A DNA stretch of 64,000 bases from Microbacterium ginsengiterrae (GCF_014205075.1 NZ_JACHMU010000001.1:1488001-1552000); one strand, 5' to 3'; counted from the first letter of the stretch, positions 44,591 through 54,080 are shown. A program made the numbers and translations. Notes: a model not told the origin generated them from the sequence alone.

Positions 44591-47500
44591 GTGGAGAGAA
44601 CGAAGAGAGCGCCGCGGAGGGCGCTTGCGAGCACGCTGATCGGCGCGCTCATCGCAGCAGCCGCGCTCGTCGGCGTGGCCGCACCCGCGCAGGCGGCCGA
44701 GGCGGACGTCGCGGATGCCACGGTCAGCTGGGGTCTGCGCGACTCGTGGCGCAACTACATCACCGGTCCGATAGCGCACGGTTCCGTGACTCCGGTCGCG
44801 CCGGCATCGGTGGCGAGCGGAATCGTGTCGTGGAGCGGCGGCGCCGGCACGATCGACCCGGACACCCGCCTCGGCTCGGTCTCGTTCGGCGGCAGCGTGA
44901 ACTACTACGGGCATGACGGGGCGCTCGATCTGACGATGTCCAACCCGACGTTCTCGGTCGACAGTGCGAGCACCGCGACCCTCTACTTCGACGTGACCAG
45001 CGTCGAGTACGGCGGTTTCCCGGCCACCGACGCGACGCAGATGGCGGTCGCGACGTTCGGGCTCGGCGAACCCTCCGTTGGTGCAGGCACGATCGGCTGG
45101 ACGACCGGCCAGGGCACCCTCACGGCCGCCGCGCTGACGATGTTCGGCGGCATGTACGATTCGAACCCGTACGCGGACGGTCTGACCGTGACGCTTCCGT
45201 ACACGGTGCAGACGCCGGATCCCGTCGGCACGACGACGGCGCTCTCGGTCTCGCCTGAGGCGACGGCCGCGGAAGGCGATGAAGTGACGCTCAGCGCCAC
45301 GGTCGCTCCTGCCGCAGAGGGCAGTGTCGAGTTCTTCGACGGCACCGCCTCGCTTGGTACGGACGACGTCGCGGACGGCGCGGCATCGATCGCCACGAGC
45401 GCGCTCGCCGCCGGGCCGCACACGCTCACGGCCGAGTTCACGCCGGCAGACGCGACCGCGTTCGGAGGATCCACATCGGAGCCGTACAGCTACACGATCA
45501 CGGCGGCTCCGGACCCCGATCAGGATGCGGATGCGACGTCGACCACGCTGACTGTCGAGCCGCAGACGCGGACGCTCCTGGGTGAGGACGTAACTCTGAC
45601 GGCGACGGTGGCCAACGCGACGGGCTCTGACGTTCCGGCCGGTTCGGTGGAGTTCTTCTCGACCGCAGCAGGCACCGCAGACCGGGTTTCGCTGGGTTCC
45701 GAGGATGTCGCCGATGGCGCGGCGAAGCTGACGACGTCGGCTCTGGCGGCGGGCGGTCACGCGTTCACGGCGGAGTTCACGCCTGCAGATGACGCCTTCC
45801 AGCCGTCGGAGGCAGAGGCCACCGCGAACTACGGGATCGTCGATCCCGCCGTCGTGGAGATCGCTGCGCCCACCGATGGCACCGAGATCACGGATGTCAC
45901 GGCGAGGTGGGCATGGTCGGAATACGCGAACGGATGGACCAAGGTCGCCTCGGGTGACGTCTCTGTCGCAGACGGTTCGTTCGTCCTCAGCGGCGGCACC
46001 GGGGTCGTCGCAGACGATGCCACCGTCGTCCGCTTCACCGGCGCGCTGCGCGTCGAGGCCTACGCCGGGTTCTTCCCGCCGAACGGGCAGTGGATCGAAC
46101 TCGTCGACCCTGTTCTGACGATCTCGGCGGATGGCGCCGCCACTTGGAGCGGCGACGTGCGGACGGGCGTCGGTGCGTACGACTCCAGTGCCGCGACGAC
46201 CCACCTCGTGGTCGCCACCGCCGCCGGTATCGACGTCCCCGACTTCACCGGCGACGTCGATGCGACGGTCGCCTTCGACTACGAGGGCACGACAGCGCAA
46301 GGCACGTGGAACGCCGACTACGGCAATGCATGGCCCAACGCCTTCGTGCTCGCAGTGCCGAGCGCCATCCAGTCCTTCTACTACCAGTCCGGCGAGACTC
46401 CCGGCAACGCCACGAAGCCGCCCGCGCCGCTGGGTCTGAGCTGGACCGCTCCGGAAGGCGAGCCAGAGCCCGAACCCGGTGTCGTGTCGGGCGCCACGCT
46501 CGAGTGGGGCCTGAAGCAGAGCTTCCGCAACTACATCACCGGCCCGATCGCGCACGGCTCGATCAGCCTCGATGGGACTGCGCTGAACGGCGACGGCGAA
46601 TTCGTGTGGTCGAACGGTTCCGGCGCCTACGCGGTCGACAGCAACACAGGGGAGGTGTCGTACTCGGGCTCGGTCCACTTCACCGGTCACGCCGGGGCAC
46701 TGGACATGACGATCTCGAACCCGCGCATCGCGGTGACGGGACCGCTGTCGGCGACACTCTTCGTGGACGTCGTCTCAGCCGGGTACAACGGCACGGAGGA
46801 CGTGAACGAGACCGATGTCGCGTTCGCGACGCTGACGCTTCCGGCAGGTGTCACGGCATCCGACGGTGAGGCCATCACCTGGACGGATGCTGTCGCGGTG
46901 CTGACCGAGGACGGTGCAGCGGCCTTCGCGGGCTTCTACTCCGCCGGCACGGCACTCGACCCCGTGACCTTCACGTTCCCGCTGACCGAGGACGCTCCGG
47001 TGGCTCCGGTTCTGAGCATCGACGGCAGCAGCACGATCACGCAGGGCGGGGTGCTGTCCGTCAGCGGATCCGGGTTCGAGTCCGGTGAGAAGCTCACCGC
47101 GGTCGTGCACTCCGACCCGGTGGACCTTGGAACCTTCACGGCGTCGGCATCCGGAACAGTGAATGTGCGCTGGACGATCCCGGCGGACTTCGCCACCGGA
47201 TCCCACTCGCTCGTCGTCACCCGCGCAGACGGAACCGTGGCCACGGCCTACTTCACCGTCTCCGCGGCGACGACCGGGGGAAGCGGTGGCGGCGGCGAGG
47301 CTGTCGCAGGCGGAGGGGCCGCGGTCGAGGTCTGCACCGCGCAGTCTGTGTCGGGTGCGACGATCTCGTGGGGCGTGAAGGAATCCTTCCGCAACTACAT
47401 CGAGGGACCGATCGCGAAGGGCGAGATCTCGGGTGCTTGGGGAGCCGGATCCGGTGCGTACAGCACCGGGAACGACAGCGGTTCCGTCGGCTACGGCGGG

Positions 47501-47959
47501 TCGATCCACTACACCGGCCACAGCGGTCTGCTCGACATCACCCTGTCGAACCCTCGGATCCAGGTCACCGGCGCCACGACGGCGATGCTGTACCTCGATG
47601 CGCAGTCCGCTGGTTACGGATCGCACGAGTCGGTCGCTGCGAGCGGTGTGGCATTCGCATCGCTCTCGCTGCCGGCGGCGAGCGAATCCGCGACCCAGGT
47701 CTCGTGGAGCGGCGCTTCGGCATCCCTGACCTCCGCGGGGGCCGCGGCCTTTATGGGCTTCTACGAGGCCGGTGAGGCACTGGATGCGGTGAGCTTCACG
47801 TTCCCGCTCGGTGCTGAGGTGCCGTGCGACACCACGACGGACGGTTCGTTGGCGACGACAGGTGGGCCGGCGCCGTTCGACGCCGTCTGGGCGGCCGCGA
47901 TCCTGCTGCTGCTCGGCTCCGGTGCGCTCGTGTGGCACCGTCGCCGGCAGGCGGTGTGA
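44591..47959 (+). CDS. Large surface HtaA-domain haem-binding protein with Ig-like modules and sorting signal
   Basis: 1122 residues. GTG at 44591 follows GGAGGA, and gives a clean signal peptide ending APAQA (about residue 35). Domain order: HtaA domain 1 (about 43-200; Tyr56, His108, Tyr189), two bacterial Ig-like domains (about 211-307 and 310-425), a degenerate HtaA-like domain without the GH motif (about 431-615), HtaA domain 3 (about 631-795), an Ig-like module (about 800-890) and HtaA domain 4 (about 919-1075). The C-terminus is LATTG, a hydrophobic helix and RRRQ, a class-E-type LAxTG sorting signal. Likely captures haem at the cell wall and hands it to HmuT. Confidence 0.9.
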   Translation: MERTKRAPRRALASTLIGALIAAAALVGVAAPAQAAEADVADATVSWGLRDSWRNYITGPIAHGSVTPVAPASVASGIVSWSGGAGTIDPDTRLGSVSFGGSVNYYGHDGALDLTMSNPTFSVDSASTATLYFDVTSVEYGGFPATDATQMAVATFGLGEPSVGAGTIGWTTGQGTLTAAALTMFGGMYDSNPYADGLTVTLPYTVQTPDPVGTTTALSVSPEATAAEGDEVTLSATVAPAAEGSVEFFDGTASLGTDDVADGAASIATSALAAGPHTLTAEFTPADATAFGGSTSEPYSYTITAAPDPDQDADATSTTLTVEPQTRTLLGEDVTLTATVANATGSDVPAGSVEFFSTAAGTADRVSLGSEDVADGAAKLTTSALAAGGHAFTAEFTPADDAFQPSEAEATANYGIVDPAVVEIAAPTDGTEITDVTARWAWSEYANGWTKVASGDVSVADGSFVLSGGTGVVADDATVVRFTGALRVEAYAGFFPPNGQWIELVDPVLTISADGAATWSGDVRTGVGAYDSSAATTHLVVATAAGIDVPDFTGDVDATVAFDYEGTTAQGTWNADYGNAWPNAFVLAVPSAIQSFYYQSGETPGNATKPPAPLGLSWTAPEGEPEPEPGVVSGATLEWGLKQSFRNYITGPIAHGSISLDGTALNGDGEFVWSNGSGAYAVDSNTGEVSYSGSVHFTGHAGALDMTISNPRIAVTGPLSATLFVDVVSAGYNGTEDVNETDVAFATLTLPAGVTASDGEAITWTDAVAVLTEDGAAAFAGFYSAGTALDPVTFTFPLTEDAPVAPVLSIDGSSTITQGGVLSVSGSGFESGEKLTAVVHSDPVDLGTFTASASGTVNVRWTIPADFATGSHSLVVTRADGTVATAYFTVSAATTGGSGGGGEAVAGGGAAVEVCTAQSVSGATISWGVKESFRNYIEGPIAKGEISGAWGAGSGAYSTGNDSGSVGYGGSIHYTGHSGLLDITLSNPRIQVTGATTAMLYLDAQSAGYGSHESVAASGVAFASLSLPAASESATQVSWSGASASLTSAGAAAFMGFYEAGEALDAVSFTFPLGAEVPCDTTTDGSLATTGGPAPFDAVWAAAILLLLGSGALVWHRRRQAV

Positions 47960-47976
47960 CCGGCTGACGCACTGAC

Positions 47977-48021
47977 CGATACGAGGGATGCGGCCCGGCT
48001 CGGGTCGCATCCCTCGTATCG
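47977..48021. terminator. 16-bp perfect hairpin with a second hairpin in its loop
   Basis: CGATACGAGGGATGCG (47977-47992) pairs fully with 48006-48021. The 13-nt loop itself contains CCCG/CGGG. It lies 17 bp after the large HtaA gene and before the siderophore-interacting protein gene, so it probably ends the HtaA transcript. No U-tract follows. Confidence 0.75.
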
Positions 48022-48068
48022 TCGGTTATGAGCACTGACGCAGTACCGGCATGGAAGAAGGAGCACTC

Positions 48069-48899
48069 TTGACCGTCACCGACCGCCCTCGGCGGCCCCA
48101 GCGTCCGCAGGTCGTCCTCGAGGTGATCGAGAGCATCCGCCTGACCCCGCACCTGGTGCGCATCATCGCCGGTGGCCCCGGTATCTCCGCCGTCGAGGAC
48201 AACGGATTCACCGACGCGTACACGAAGATGCTCTTCGCGCCCGCCGAGGCGGGGCTCACTCCCCCGTACGACATGGAGCAGCTGCGGGAGCAGCTGCCGA
48301 TCGAGATGCTGCCGTCGACCCGCACCTACTCGATCCGTCGATTCGACCTGGACGCCGGTCGCATCTGGGTCGACTTCGTCACGCACGGCGACGAGGGGCT
48401 CGCCGGCCCCTGGGCGGCGAACGCACGACCCGGAGATCCGGTCGTGCTCGGCGGCATCGGCGGCGGCTACGCGCCGGACGGCACCGCGGACTGGCACCTG
48501 CTCGTCGGCGACGAGTCGGCGATCCCCGCCATCGCGTCGGCGATCGAGGCCATGCCGGCGGATGCCGCAGGCGTCGCGCTTCTGGAGGTGCAGGACGCAT
48601 CGGAGCAGATCGAGCTCGTCGCGCCTGCGGGAATCGACGTGCGCTGGCTGCACCGAGGCGACAGGGAAGCAGGGACGACGTCGCTTCTCATCGATGCCGT
48701 GCGCGACCTGGAATGGGTCGACGGCCGCGTGCAGGTCTTCGCGCACGGCGAGCGAGGCGCCATGAAGCAGCTCCGTCCGCATCTGACGGACGAGCGCGGG
48801 CTCGACCGCACGCAGCTGTCGCTGTCGGCGTACTGGGCGCACGGTCGTCGCGAAGATGCCTTCCAGGCCGAGAAGCGCGAGGCGGTCGGCCAGATCTGA
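48069..48899 (+). CDS. Siderophore-interacting protein family flavoprotein (ferric reductase)
   Basis: 276 residues from the TTG at 48069, which has AAGGAG 7 nt upstream; an ATG at 48051 would add six residues but lacks a ribosome site. FAD-binding part with PSTRTYSIRRFD, VDFVTHGDEGLAGPWA and the NAD(P)H-side DWHLLVGDESAIPAI typical of ViuB/SIP proteins; the C-terminal AYWAHGRREDAFQAEKRE is a family hallmark. It reduces ferric siderophore or otherwise mobilises iron in the cytosol. No IdeR box of its own was found. Confidence 0.9.
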   Translation: MTVTDRPRRPQRPQVVLEVIESIRLTPHLVRIIAGGPGISAVEDNGFTDAYTKMLFAPAEAGLTPPYDMEQLREQLPIEMLPSTRTYSIRRFDLDAGRIWVDFVTHGDEGLAGPWAANARPGDPVVLGGIGGGYAPDGTADWHLLVGDESAIPAIASAIEAMPADAAGVALLEVQDASEQIELVAPAGIDVRWLHRGDREAGTTSLLIDAVRDLEWVDGRVQVFAHGERGAMKQLRPHLTDERGLDRTQLSLSAYWAHGRREDAFQAEKREAVGQI

Positions 48900-48942
48900 C
48901 CGTACCGTCAGCGCCCAGGGAAGACCGTGGGACAATGGAGAC

Positions 48943-49257
48943 ATGTCCTCCTCCGAATCCCGCGAGACCGTCGAAGCGACCGTGCGGCGCGTCCCGCGCT
49001 ACGGCGTGTTCATGGGGATCGGGGTCGTGCTCGGCATCATCGCCGCCGGCATCCTGACGATGGTGGGAAGCTACGAACCGTCGGCGACGCTCGACGTCGT
49101 CTACCCTCCCGGCCAGGTCTTCGGATTCGCCCTGCTGTGGACCGTGCCGATCGGCATCGCCCTCGGCGGCATGGTCGCCGTCCTGCTCGAGCGGATCGCG
49201 CGTCGCCACGACCGCGTCGTCCGGGTGGACCACGAGACCATCACCGAGTCGGACTGA
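48943..49257 (+). CDS. Conserved small membrane protein, two TM segments
   Basis: 104 residues with hydrophobic segments YGVFMGIGVVLGIIAAGILTM and QVFGFALLWTVPIGIALGGMVAVLL separated by an extracytoplasmic loop, and a basic-to-acidic tail. Function not recognised. ATG at 48943 is 6 nt after GACAAT, so leaderless is likely, although GGAG in those 6 nt could also act as a short Shine-Dalgarno. It ends 3 bp before the convergent gene at 49261. Confidence 0.75.
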   Translation: MSSSESRETVEATVRRVPRYGVFMGIGVVLGIIAAGILTMVGSYEPSATLDVVYPPGQVFGFALLWTVPIGIALGGMVAVLLERIARRHDRVVRVDHETITESD

Positions 49258-49260
49258 CCC

Positions 49261-49866
49261 CTACGCCAGTTCGCCGATGATGGGGCGGATGGCGCCGTCG
49301 AACGCCACCACGTCCCGGCGGAGTCCGTCGGTCACTGCGACCGTCAATGCTCCGACCCACCAGATCCCGCGCTGCGAGAACGGCAGCACCTGGACGTTGA
49401 GCTCGAACGAGTGCGCGCGCCGCCCGACCTCGCGCTCGAACTCCGCGATCGCGCTCGCGTACGCCCGGTACGCGCCGCCGCCGGTGGCCGTCTTCATGGT
49501 CTCGAAATACCGGCTGCGTGCGCCCTGCGCATAGCGCAGCGCCGCCTCGGCGAGCGGTTCGACCGCCGCGCGCAGCTCCTCGGCCCCGGTGGCGGGGAGG
49601 GCGACCAGCGTGTCGAAGCCGTCGATGAGCTCGAGCGGCACATCCGATCGGTGCGCACGCGGCTCGACGGTCATGTCCCAGTACTCCCGCCACTGCGCCT
49701 CGAGCGCCGGCGTCGCGTCGGTGGCGTCCGGCGCACGGACGGGCAGATCGCGCAGGGCGGGGAGGTCCTCGGGCTGCCGGATGCCGAGCATCTGCCGCAG
49801 GGCGAGCGCGATGAGCACGGGGACACCAGCGTCCTCGCGGATCAACCACTGCGGCTTGTCGGCCAT
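49261..49866 (-). CDS. Conserved hypothetical protein
   Basis: 201 residues, not recognised. Soluble and without signal peptide: WLIREDAGVPVLIALALRQM near the N-terminus and VLPFSQRGIWWVGALTVAVT near the C-terminus. ATG at 49866 is 7 nt after TAGGAT, so probably leaderless. It is divergent from purM with only 51 bp between starts. The much longer frame running to 52437 on this strand is an antisense shadow of purM and purF. Confidence 0.75.
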   Translation of the reverse strand: MADKPQWLIREDAGVPVLIALALRQMLGIRQPEDLPALRDLPVRAPDATDATPALEAQWREYWDMTVEPRAHRSDVPLELIDGFDTLVALPATGAEELRAAVEPLAEAALRYAQGARSRYFETMKTATGGGAYRAYASAIAEFEREVGRRAHSFELNVQVLPFSQRGIWWVGALTVAVTDGLRRDVVAFDGAIRPIIGELA

Positions 49867-49917
49867 GGCCCCCATCCTAGGGATCTCGGATGCCCGCGCG
49901 GCCGGTAGTCTTGTCTC
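49867..49917. promoter_or_regulatory. Compact divergent leaderless promoters (hypothetical gene / purM)
   Basis: Minus strand TAGGAT (49879-49874) ends 7 nt before one ATG. Plus strand TAGTCT (49906-49911) ends 6 nt before the purM GTG. The two -10 elements are only 26 bp apart, so the -35 regions interleave. Confidence 0.55.
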
Positions 49918-51036
49918 GTGGCTGCCTCCCCCACCAATCCCTATTCCGAAGCCGGCGTCGACACCGCTGCAGGTGATCTCGCCGTCGAGTTGATGAAGTC
50001 GTCCGTGCGCGCGACGCACGGCCCCGAAGTGCTCGGGGGTGTCGGCGGCTTCGCCGGTCTCTTCGACGCCAGCGCGCTGCTCGGGTACACCAAGCCGCTG
50101 CTGGCCACGAGCACCGACGGCGTCGGCACGAAGGTCGCCATCGCGCAGGCGATCGACAAGCACGACACGATCGGGCAGGACCTCGTCGGCATGGTCGTCG
50201 ACGACATCGTCGTGGTGGGCGCGAAGCCGCTGTTCATGACGGACTACATCGCCTGCGGCAAGGTCGTCCCCGAGCGCATCGCCGACATCGTGCGCGGCAT
50301 CGCCGAGGCGTGCAGTGCGACGGGCACGGCGCTGGTCGGCGGAGAGACCGCCGAGCACCCCGGGCTCCTCGGCCCCCGCGACTACGACGTCGCAGGAGCC
50401 GCGACCGGTGTCGTCGAGGCGGATGCCGTCCTCGGTGCGGAACGCGTCGTCGACGGCGACGTCGTCCTCGCCCTCGCCTCCAGCGGGCTGCACTCCAACG
50501 GCTATTCGCTCGTCCGCCACATCATCACCGGCGCCGGCATCAGCTACGCCGACAACGCCGCCGACTTCGGCGCCACCTGGGGTGAGACGCTCCTCGAGCC
50601 CACCCGCCTCTACACCCGTCCGCTGCTGCGCCTGATCGACGCGCTGCAGGACGGCGCCGTGCACTCGCTCAGCCACGTCACCGGTGGCGGCATCGCCGCG
50701 AACCTCGCCCGTGTGCTGCCGGTGGGCAGCTGGGCGGACGTCGACCGGTCGACCTGGTCCCCGAGCCCCGTCTTCCGGGTGCTCAGCGACATCGCCGGTA
50801 CCACGCTGGAGTCCGCAGAGGGCACGTGGAACCTCGGCATCGGCTTCCTCGCCGTCATCGACGCGAGCGAGAAGGATGCCGCGATCGCCGCCCTCGCCGC
50901 AGAGGGCATCGACGCCTGGCAGGTCGCGACGGTCTCGACCGGCACCCGCCCGGTCGGTGAGTTCGAAGAGGGCGCCAAGGGCGTCGACGGTGGTGCGGTG
51001 CGACTGGTCGGGTCGTACCGGGATGGAGCGAAGTAA
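49918..51036 (+). CDS. purM: Phosphoribosylformylglycinamidine cyclo-ligase (AIR synthetase)
   Basis: 372 residues, GTG start, probably leaderless. Hallmark segments: TSTDGVGTKVAIAQ, DLVGMVVDDIVVVGAKPLFM (with the catalytic-region Asp residues), LVGGETAEHPG, GLHSNGYSLVR and HVTGGGIAANL. ATP-dependent ring closure of FGAM to AIR in purine synthesis. purF follows after 6 bp, so the two are co-transcribed. Confidence 0.97.
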   Translation: MAASPTNPYSEAGVDTAAGDLAVELMKSSVRATHGPEVLGGVGGFAGLFDASALLGYTKPLLATSTDGVGTKVAIAQAIDKHDTIGQDLVGMVVDDIVVVGAKPLFMTDYIACGKVVPERIADIVRGIAEACSATGTALVGGETAEHPGLLGPRDYDVAGAATGVVEADAVLGAERVVDGDVVLALASSGLHSNGYSLVRHIITGAGISYADNAADFGATWGETLLEPTRLYTRPLLRLIDALQDGAVHSLSHVTGGGIAANLARVLPVGSWADVDRSTWSPSPVFRVLSDIAGTTLESAEGTWNLGIGFLAVIDASEKDAAIAALAAEGIDAWQVATVSTGTRPVGEFEEGAKGVDGGAVRLVGSYRDGAK

Positions 51037-51042
51037 CACGCC

Positions 51043-52500
51043 ATGTGCGGAATCGTCGGAGTGGTCGCAGGCGGCCCCGTCAACCAGGACATCTACGACG
51101 CCCTGCTGCTGCTGCAGCACCGAGGCCAGGACGCCACGGGCATCGCGACAGCGGAGCCGAACGGCGTCATGCACATGGCCAAGGCCGAGGGCATGGTCCG
51201 TGAGGCCTTCCGCACCCGCGACATGCGCTCGCTGCTCGGCAACGTCGGGCTCGGACACGTGCGCTACGCGACCAAGGGCACCGCATCCAGTGAGGAGGAG
51301 GCGCAGCCGTTCTATGTGAACGCGCCGTACGGCATCGTCCTCATCCACAACGGCAACCTCACCAACACCCGCGAGCTCACCGCCGACATGGCCAAGCGCG
51401 ACCGTCGTCACCTGAACTCGTCCAGCGACACCGAGCTGCTGCTGAACGTCCTCGCCGGTGAGCTGCAGGCGACGACATCCGACGTCGATCTCGACCCCGA
51501 GCGCATCTTCGAGGCCGTCGGCCGCACGCACGCACGCATCGAGGGCGCATACGCGGTCATCGCGGTCATCGCCGGCTACGGCCTTCTCGCGTTCCGCGAC
51601 CCCTTCGGCATCCGTCCGCTGATCCTCGGCCGCCGCGACGGCGCCGAGCACGACGAGTGGATCGTCGCCAGCGAGTCGCTCGTCCTCGAGAACGGCGACT
51701 ACGAGGTCGTCCGCGAGGTCGCGCCGGGTGAGGCCGTCTTCATCACCGATGAGGGCGAGCTGTTCAGCCAGCAGTGCGCCGAGAACCCCACCCTCGCGCC
51801 GTGCGCCTTCGAGTACGTCTACCTCGCGCGTCCGGACTCGATCATGAACGGCATCGCCGTGTACGAGTCCCGCCTTCGCATGGGCGAGCGGCTCGCGGAC
51901 ACGATCGACAAGCACGTCCCGCGCGAGAAGATCGACGTCGTCATGCCGATCCCCGACTCGGCGCGCCCCTCGGCGATGGAGGTCGCCAGGAAGCTGGGCA
52001 TCGAATACCGCGAGGGCTTCTACAAGAACCGCTACGTCGGCCGCACGTTCATCATGCCGGGGCAGGCGGTGCGCAAGAAGAGCGTCCGCCAGAAGCTCAA
52101 CGCGATGTCGAGCGAGTTCCAGGGCAAGAACGTCCTGCTGATCGACGACTCGATCGTGCGCGGCACGACGAGCAAGCAGATCATCCAGATGGCGCGGGAT
52201 GCCGGTGCGCTCTCGGTCACCTTCGCATCGGCCGCTCCGCCGGTTCGGTACCCGCACGTGTACGGCATCAACATGCCCTCCAAGCACGAGCTCATCGCGC
52301 ACGACAGGACGATCCCCGAGATCGCGAAGGAGCTGGGCGTCGATCACCTCGTCTACCAGGAGGTCGAGGACCTCAAGGCCGCGATCATCGAGGGCTCCGG
52401 CGTGACCGACCTCGACATGAGCTGCTTCGACGGGCACTACGTCACCGGCACCGTCTCCGAGGAGTACCTCGACTGGGTGGAGAGCTCGCAGAGTTCGTGA
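51043..52500 (+). CDS. purF: Amidophosphoribosyltransferase
   Basis: 485 residues. Class II glutamine amidotransferase with catalytic Cys2 directly after Met (MCGIVGVV), so no propeptide is needed. HRGQDATGIAT and LIHNGNLTN in the glutaminase domain; PRPP-binding VLLIDDSIVRGTTSKQI in the transferase domain. First committed step of purine synthesis. Stop overlaps the next GTG by 4 bp. Confidence 0.97.
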   Translation: MCGIVGVVAGGPVNQDIYDALLLLQHRGQDATGIATAEPNGVMHMAKAEGMVREAFRTRDMRSLLGNVGLGHVRYATKGTASSEEEAQPFYVNAPYGIVLIHNGNLTNTRELTADMAKRDRRHLNSSSDTELLLNVLAGELQATTSDVDLDPERIFEAVGRTHARIEGAYAVIAVIAGYGLLAFRDPFGIRPLILGRRDGAEHDEWIVASESLVLENGDYEVVREVAPGEAVFITDEGELFSQQCAENPTLAPCAFEYVYLARPDSIMNGIAVYESRLRMGERLADTIDKHVPREKIDVVMPIPDSARPSAMEVARKLGIEYREGFYKNRYVGRTFIMPGQAVRKKSVRQKLNAMSSEFQGKNVLLIDDSIVRGTTSKQIIQMARDAGALSVTFASAAPPVRYPHVYGINMPSKHELIAHDRTIPEIAKELGVDHLVYQEVEDLKAAIIEGSGVTDLDMSCFDGHYVTGTVSEEYLDWVESSQSS

Positions 52501-53729
52501 CGGCCCCGCTGCCGGTGTGGCGTGGGCGGGTCCTGGCGGTTCTCGGAATCGTGCTCGCGGCGGCTTCGCTGCGCTCCGCCGTCGCGTCGCTCTCGCCGCT
52601 CATCGACCGCATCGCCGCCGATTTCCCCCTGCCGTCCGCTGCGGTGGGACTGATCGGCACGGCTCCACCGGTGTGCTTCGCGGTCTTCGGACTGCTCACC
52701 CCCATGCTCACCCGCCGGCTGGGCCTGGAGCGCCTGCTCATCGTCGCCCTGTCCGCGATCACCGTGGGACTCGTGCTGCGCGGTCTGTCCACGGATGCGA
52801 TCACACTGCTGCTGGCGACCGGCCTCATCTTCGCCGGCGTCGGGATGGGCAACATCCTGCTGCCGCCGCTGGTCAAGAAGTACTTCCCCGACCGCATCGG
52901 GGTGATGACGACGCTGTACTCCACGATGATGGCGGTGTCGACCTTCCTCCCACCGCTGGTCGCGGTTCCCGTCGCCGACGCGGCGAACTGGCGCCTGTCG
53001 CTCTCGCTCTGGGCGGTCTTCGCGCTGGCCGGAACCATCCCCTGGATCCTCATGCTCATCCGCGAGCGCGGGGACGACGCTGCTGCGGCCGCCGCGGTCA
53101 CCGTGCCCGACGCCAGGGCGTTCGCACGACTGGTGCGGCTTCCGCTCGCGTGGTCGATCGGCATCGTGTTCGGCACGTCGTCGATGATCGCCTACGTGTC
53201 GTTCGCGTGGCTGCCGACGATCGTCGTGGATCAGGCGGGGGTCTCCGCGCCCGTCGCAGGGCTCCTGCTGTCGCTGTTCGCCTTCATGGGCTTCCCCGCG
53301 TCACTGCTCGTCCCGACGCTGGTCGTCCGCTTCCAGGCGACGCGGACGCTGTCGCTCATCGCCGCCGCAAGCGGTCTCGTCGGCATCACCGGACTCCTCC
53401 TCGCGCCGATCCCCGCGCTGATCTGGCTCTGGGTCGTGCTCCTCGGCACGGCGCCGCTGCTGTTCCCGCTCGCACTGGTGCTCATCAGCATCCGGGCCAG
53501 AACGCCCGAGACGGCGGTGGCGCTGAGCAGCTTCGTCCAGAGCGTCGGGTACCTCGGGGCCGCGTCGTTCCCGCTGATCGTCGGGCTGCTGCACGATGCC
53601 ACGGGGAGCTGGATCGGCCCGCTCCTGGTCATGGCGGGCGTCCTGCTCATCTCGGTGCCGTTCGGGATGATCGCGGGTCGGAGGCGCACCGTGGAGGACG
53701 AGTGGGAAGCCAAGCACGGAGACTGGTGA
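52497..53729 (+). CDS. MFS transporter, CynX/NimT type
   Basis: 410 residues, about 12 hydrophobic segments, GTG overlapping the purF stop. AAASLRSAVASLSPLIDRI at the first helix and GVGMGNILLPPLVKKYFPDRI resemble the CynX/NimT group of small-anion or nitroimidazole-related carriers. The coupling to purF suggests a purine-linked or exporter role, but substrate is unknown. It ends before two terminator hairpins. Confidence 0.85.
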   Translation: MTAPLPVWRGRVLAVLGIVLAAASLRSAVASLSPLIDRIAADFPLPSAAVGLIGTAPPVCFAVFGLLTPMLTRRLGLERLLIVALSAITVGLVLRGLSTDAITLLLATGLIFAGVGMGNILLPPLVKKYFPDRIGVMTTLYSTMMAVSTFLPPLVAVPVADAANWRLSLSLWAVFALAGTIPWILMLIRERGDDAAAAAAVTVPDARAFARLVRLPLAWSIGIVFGTSSMIAYVSFAWLPTIVVDQAGVSAPVAGLLLSLFAFMGFPASLLVPTLVVRFQATRTLSLIAAASGLVGITGLLLAPIPALIWLWVVLLGTAPLLFPLALVLISIRARTPETAVALSSFVQSVGYLGAASFPLIVGLLHDATGSWIGPLLVMAGVLLISVPFGMIAGRRRTVEDEWEAKHGDW

Positions 53730-53755
53730 GTCCGTTCAGGCTCTGACGCGTGGTG

Positions 53756-53815
53756 CTCGGCCCCGGTATCAGGGCCGAGGTACGACGAAGACCCCGCTAC
53801 CGAAGTGGCGGGGTC
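53756..53815. terminator. Two consecutive hairpins between convergent genes
   Basis: Hairpin 1: CTCGGCCC (53756-53763) with GGGCCGAG (53772-53779), 8-nt loop. Hairpin 2: 53790-53800 with 53805-53815, 11 bp with one G-U-type mismatch, CGAA loop, arms rich in CCCCGC/GCGGGG. They end the purMF-MFS transcript and the convergent DUF3073 gene. Confidence 0.75.
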
Positions 53816-53830
53816 GACGTGCAGGAGAGG

Positions 53831-54019
53831 TCAGGCCTTCTCGAGCTCGTCTTCGTCTTCATCCGCGTACTCGTCGGCCCATTTGTCGACGTAGGCATTC
53901 TCATCATCCGACGGATGAGCCAGCTCGCGCTCGAGCGCGGAGTAGTTCACCGAAGGACTGTAAGCCTTGAGTTCGCGGGCGATCTTTGTGTGTTTCGCCT
54001 TCTGACGGCCACGGCCCAT
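53831..54019 (-). CDS. DUF3073 family protein
   Basis: 62 residues. MGRGRQKAKHTKIARELKAY at the N-terminus is the DUF3073 signature of actinobacteria; an acidic C-terminal tail (DEYADEDEDELEKA) follows. Highly charged, soluble, function unknown. Promoter candidates on the minus strand are TATCCT (54116-54111) and TACTCT (54105-54100), giving a leader of about 80-90 nt. Confidence 0.9.
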   Translation of the reverse strand: MGRGRQKAKHTKIARELKAYSPSVNYSALERELAHPSDDENAYVDKWADEYADEDEDELEKA

Positions 54020-54080
54020 GCGCGAGACCCCCTAACGAGTTCAGCTGCCGGGCTGGCAGGCGCCCGACGCATTTCACGAC

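Noticed and set aside
44573..46690. 705-codon minus-strand frame
   Set aside because: Antisense to the HtaA/Ig-like protein; low-complexity Arg/Gly composition and no recognisable domain.
49261..52437. 1058-codon open frame on the minus strand
   Set aside because: Only the part up to 49866 is a plausible gene; the rest is antisense to purM and purF, which have full family motifs.
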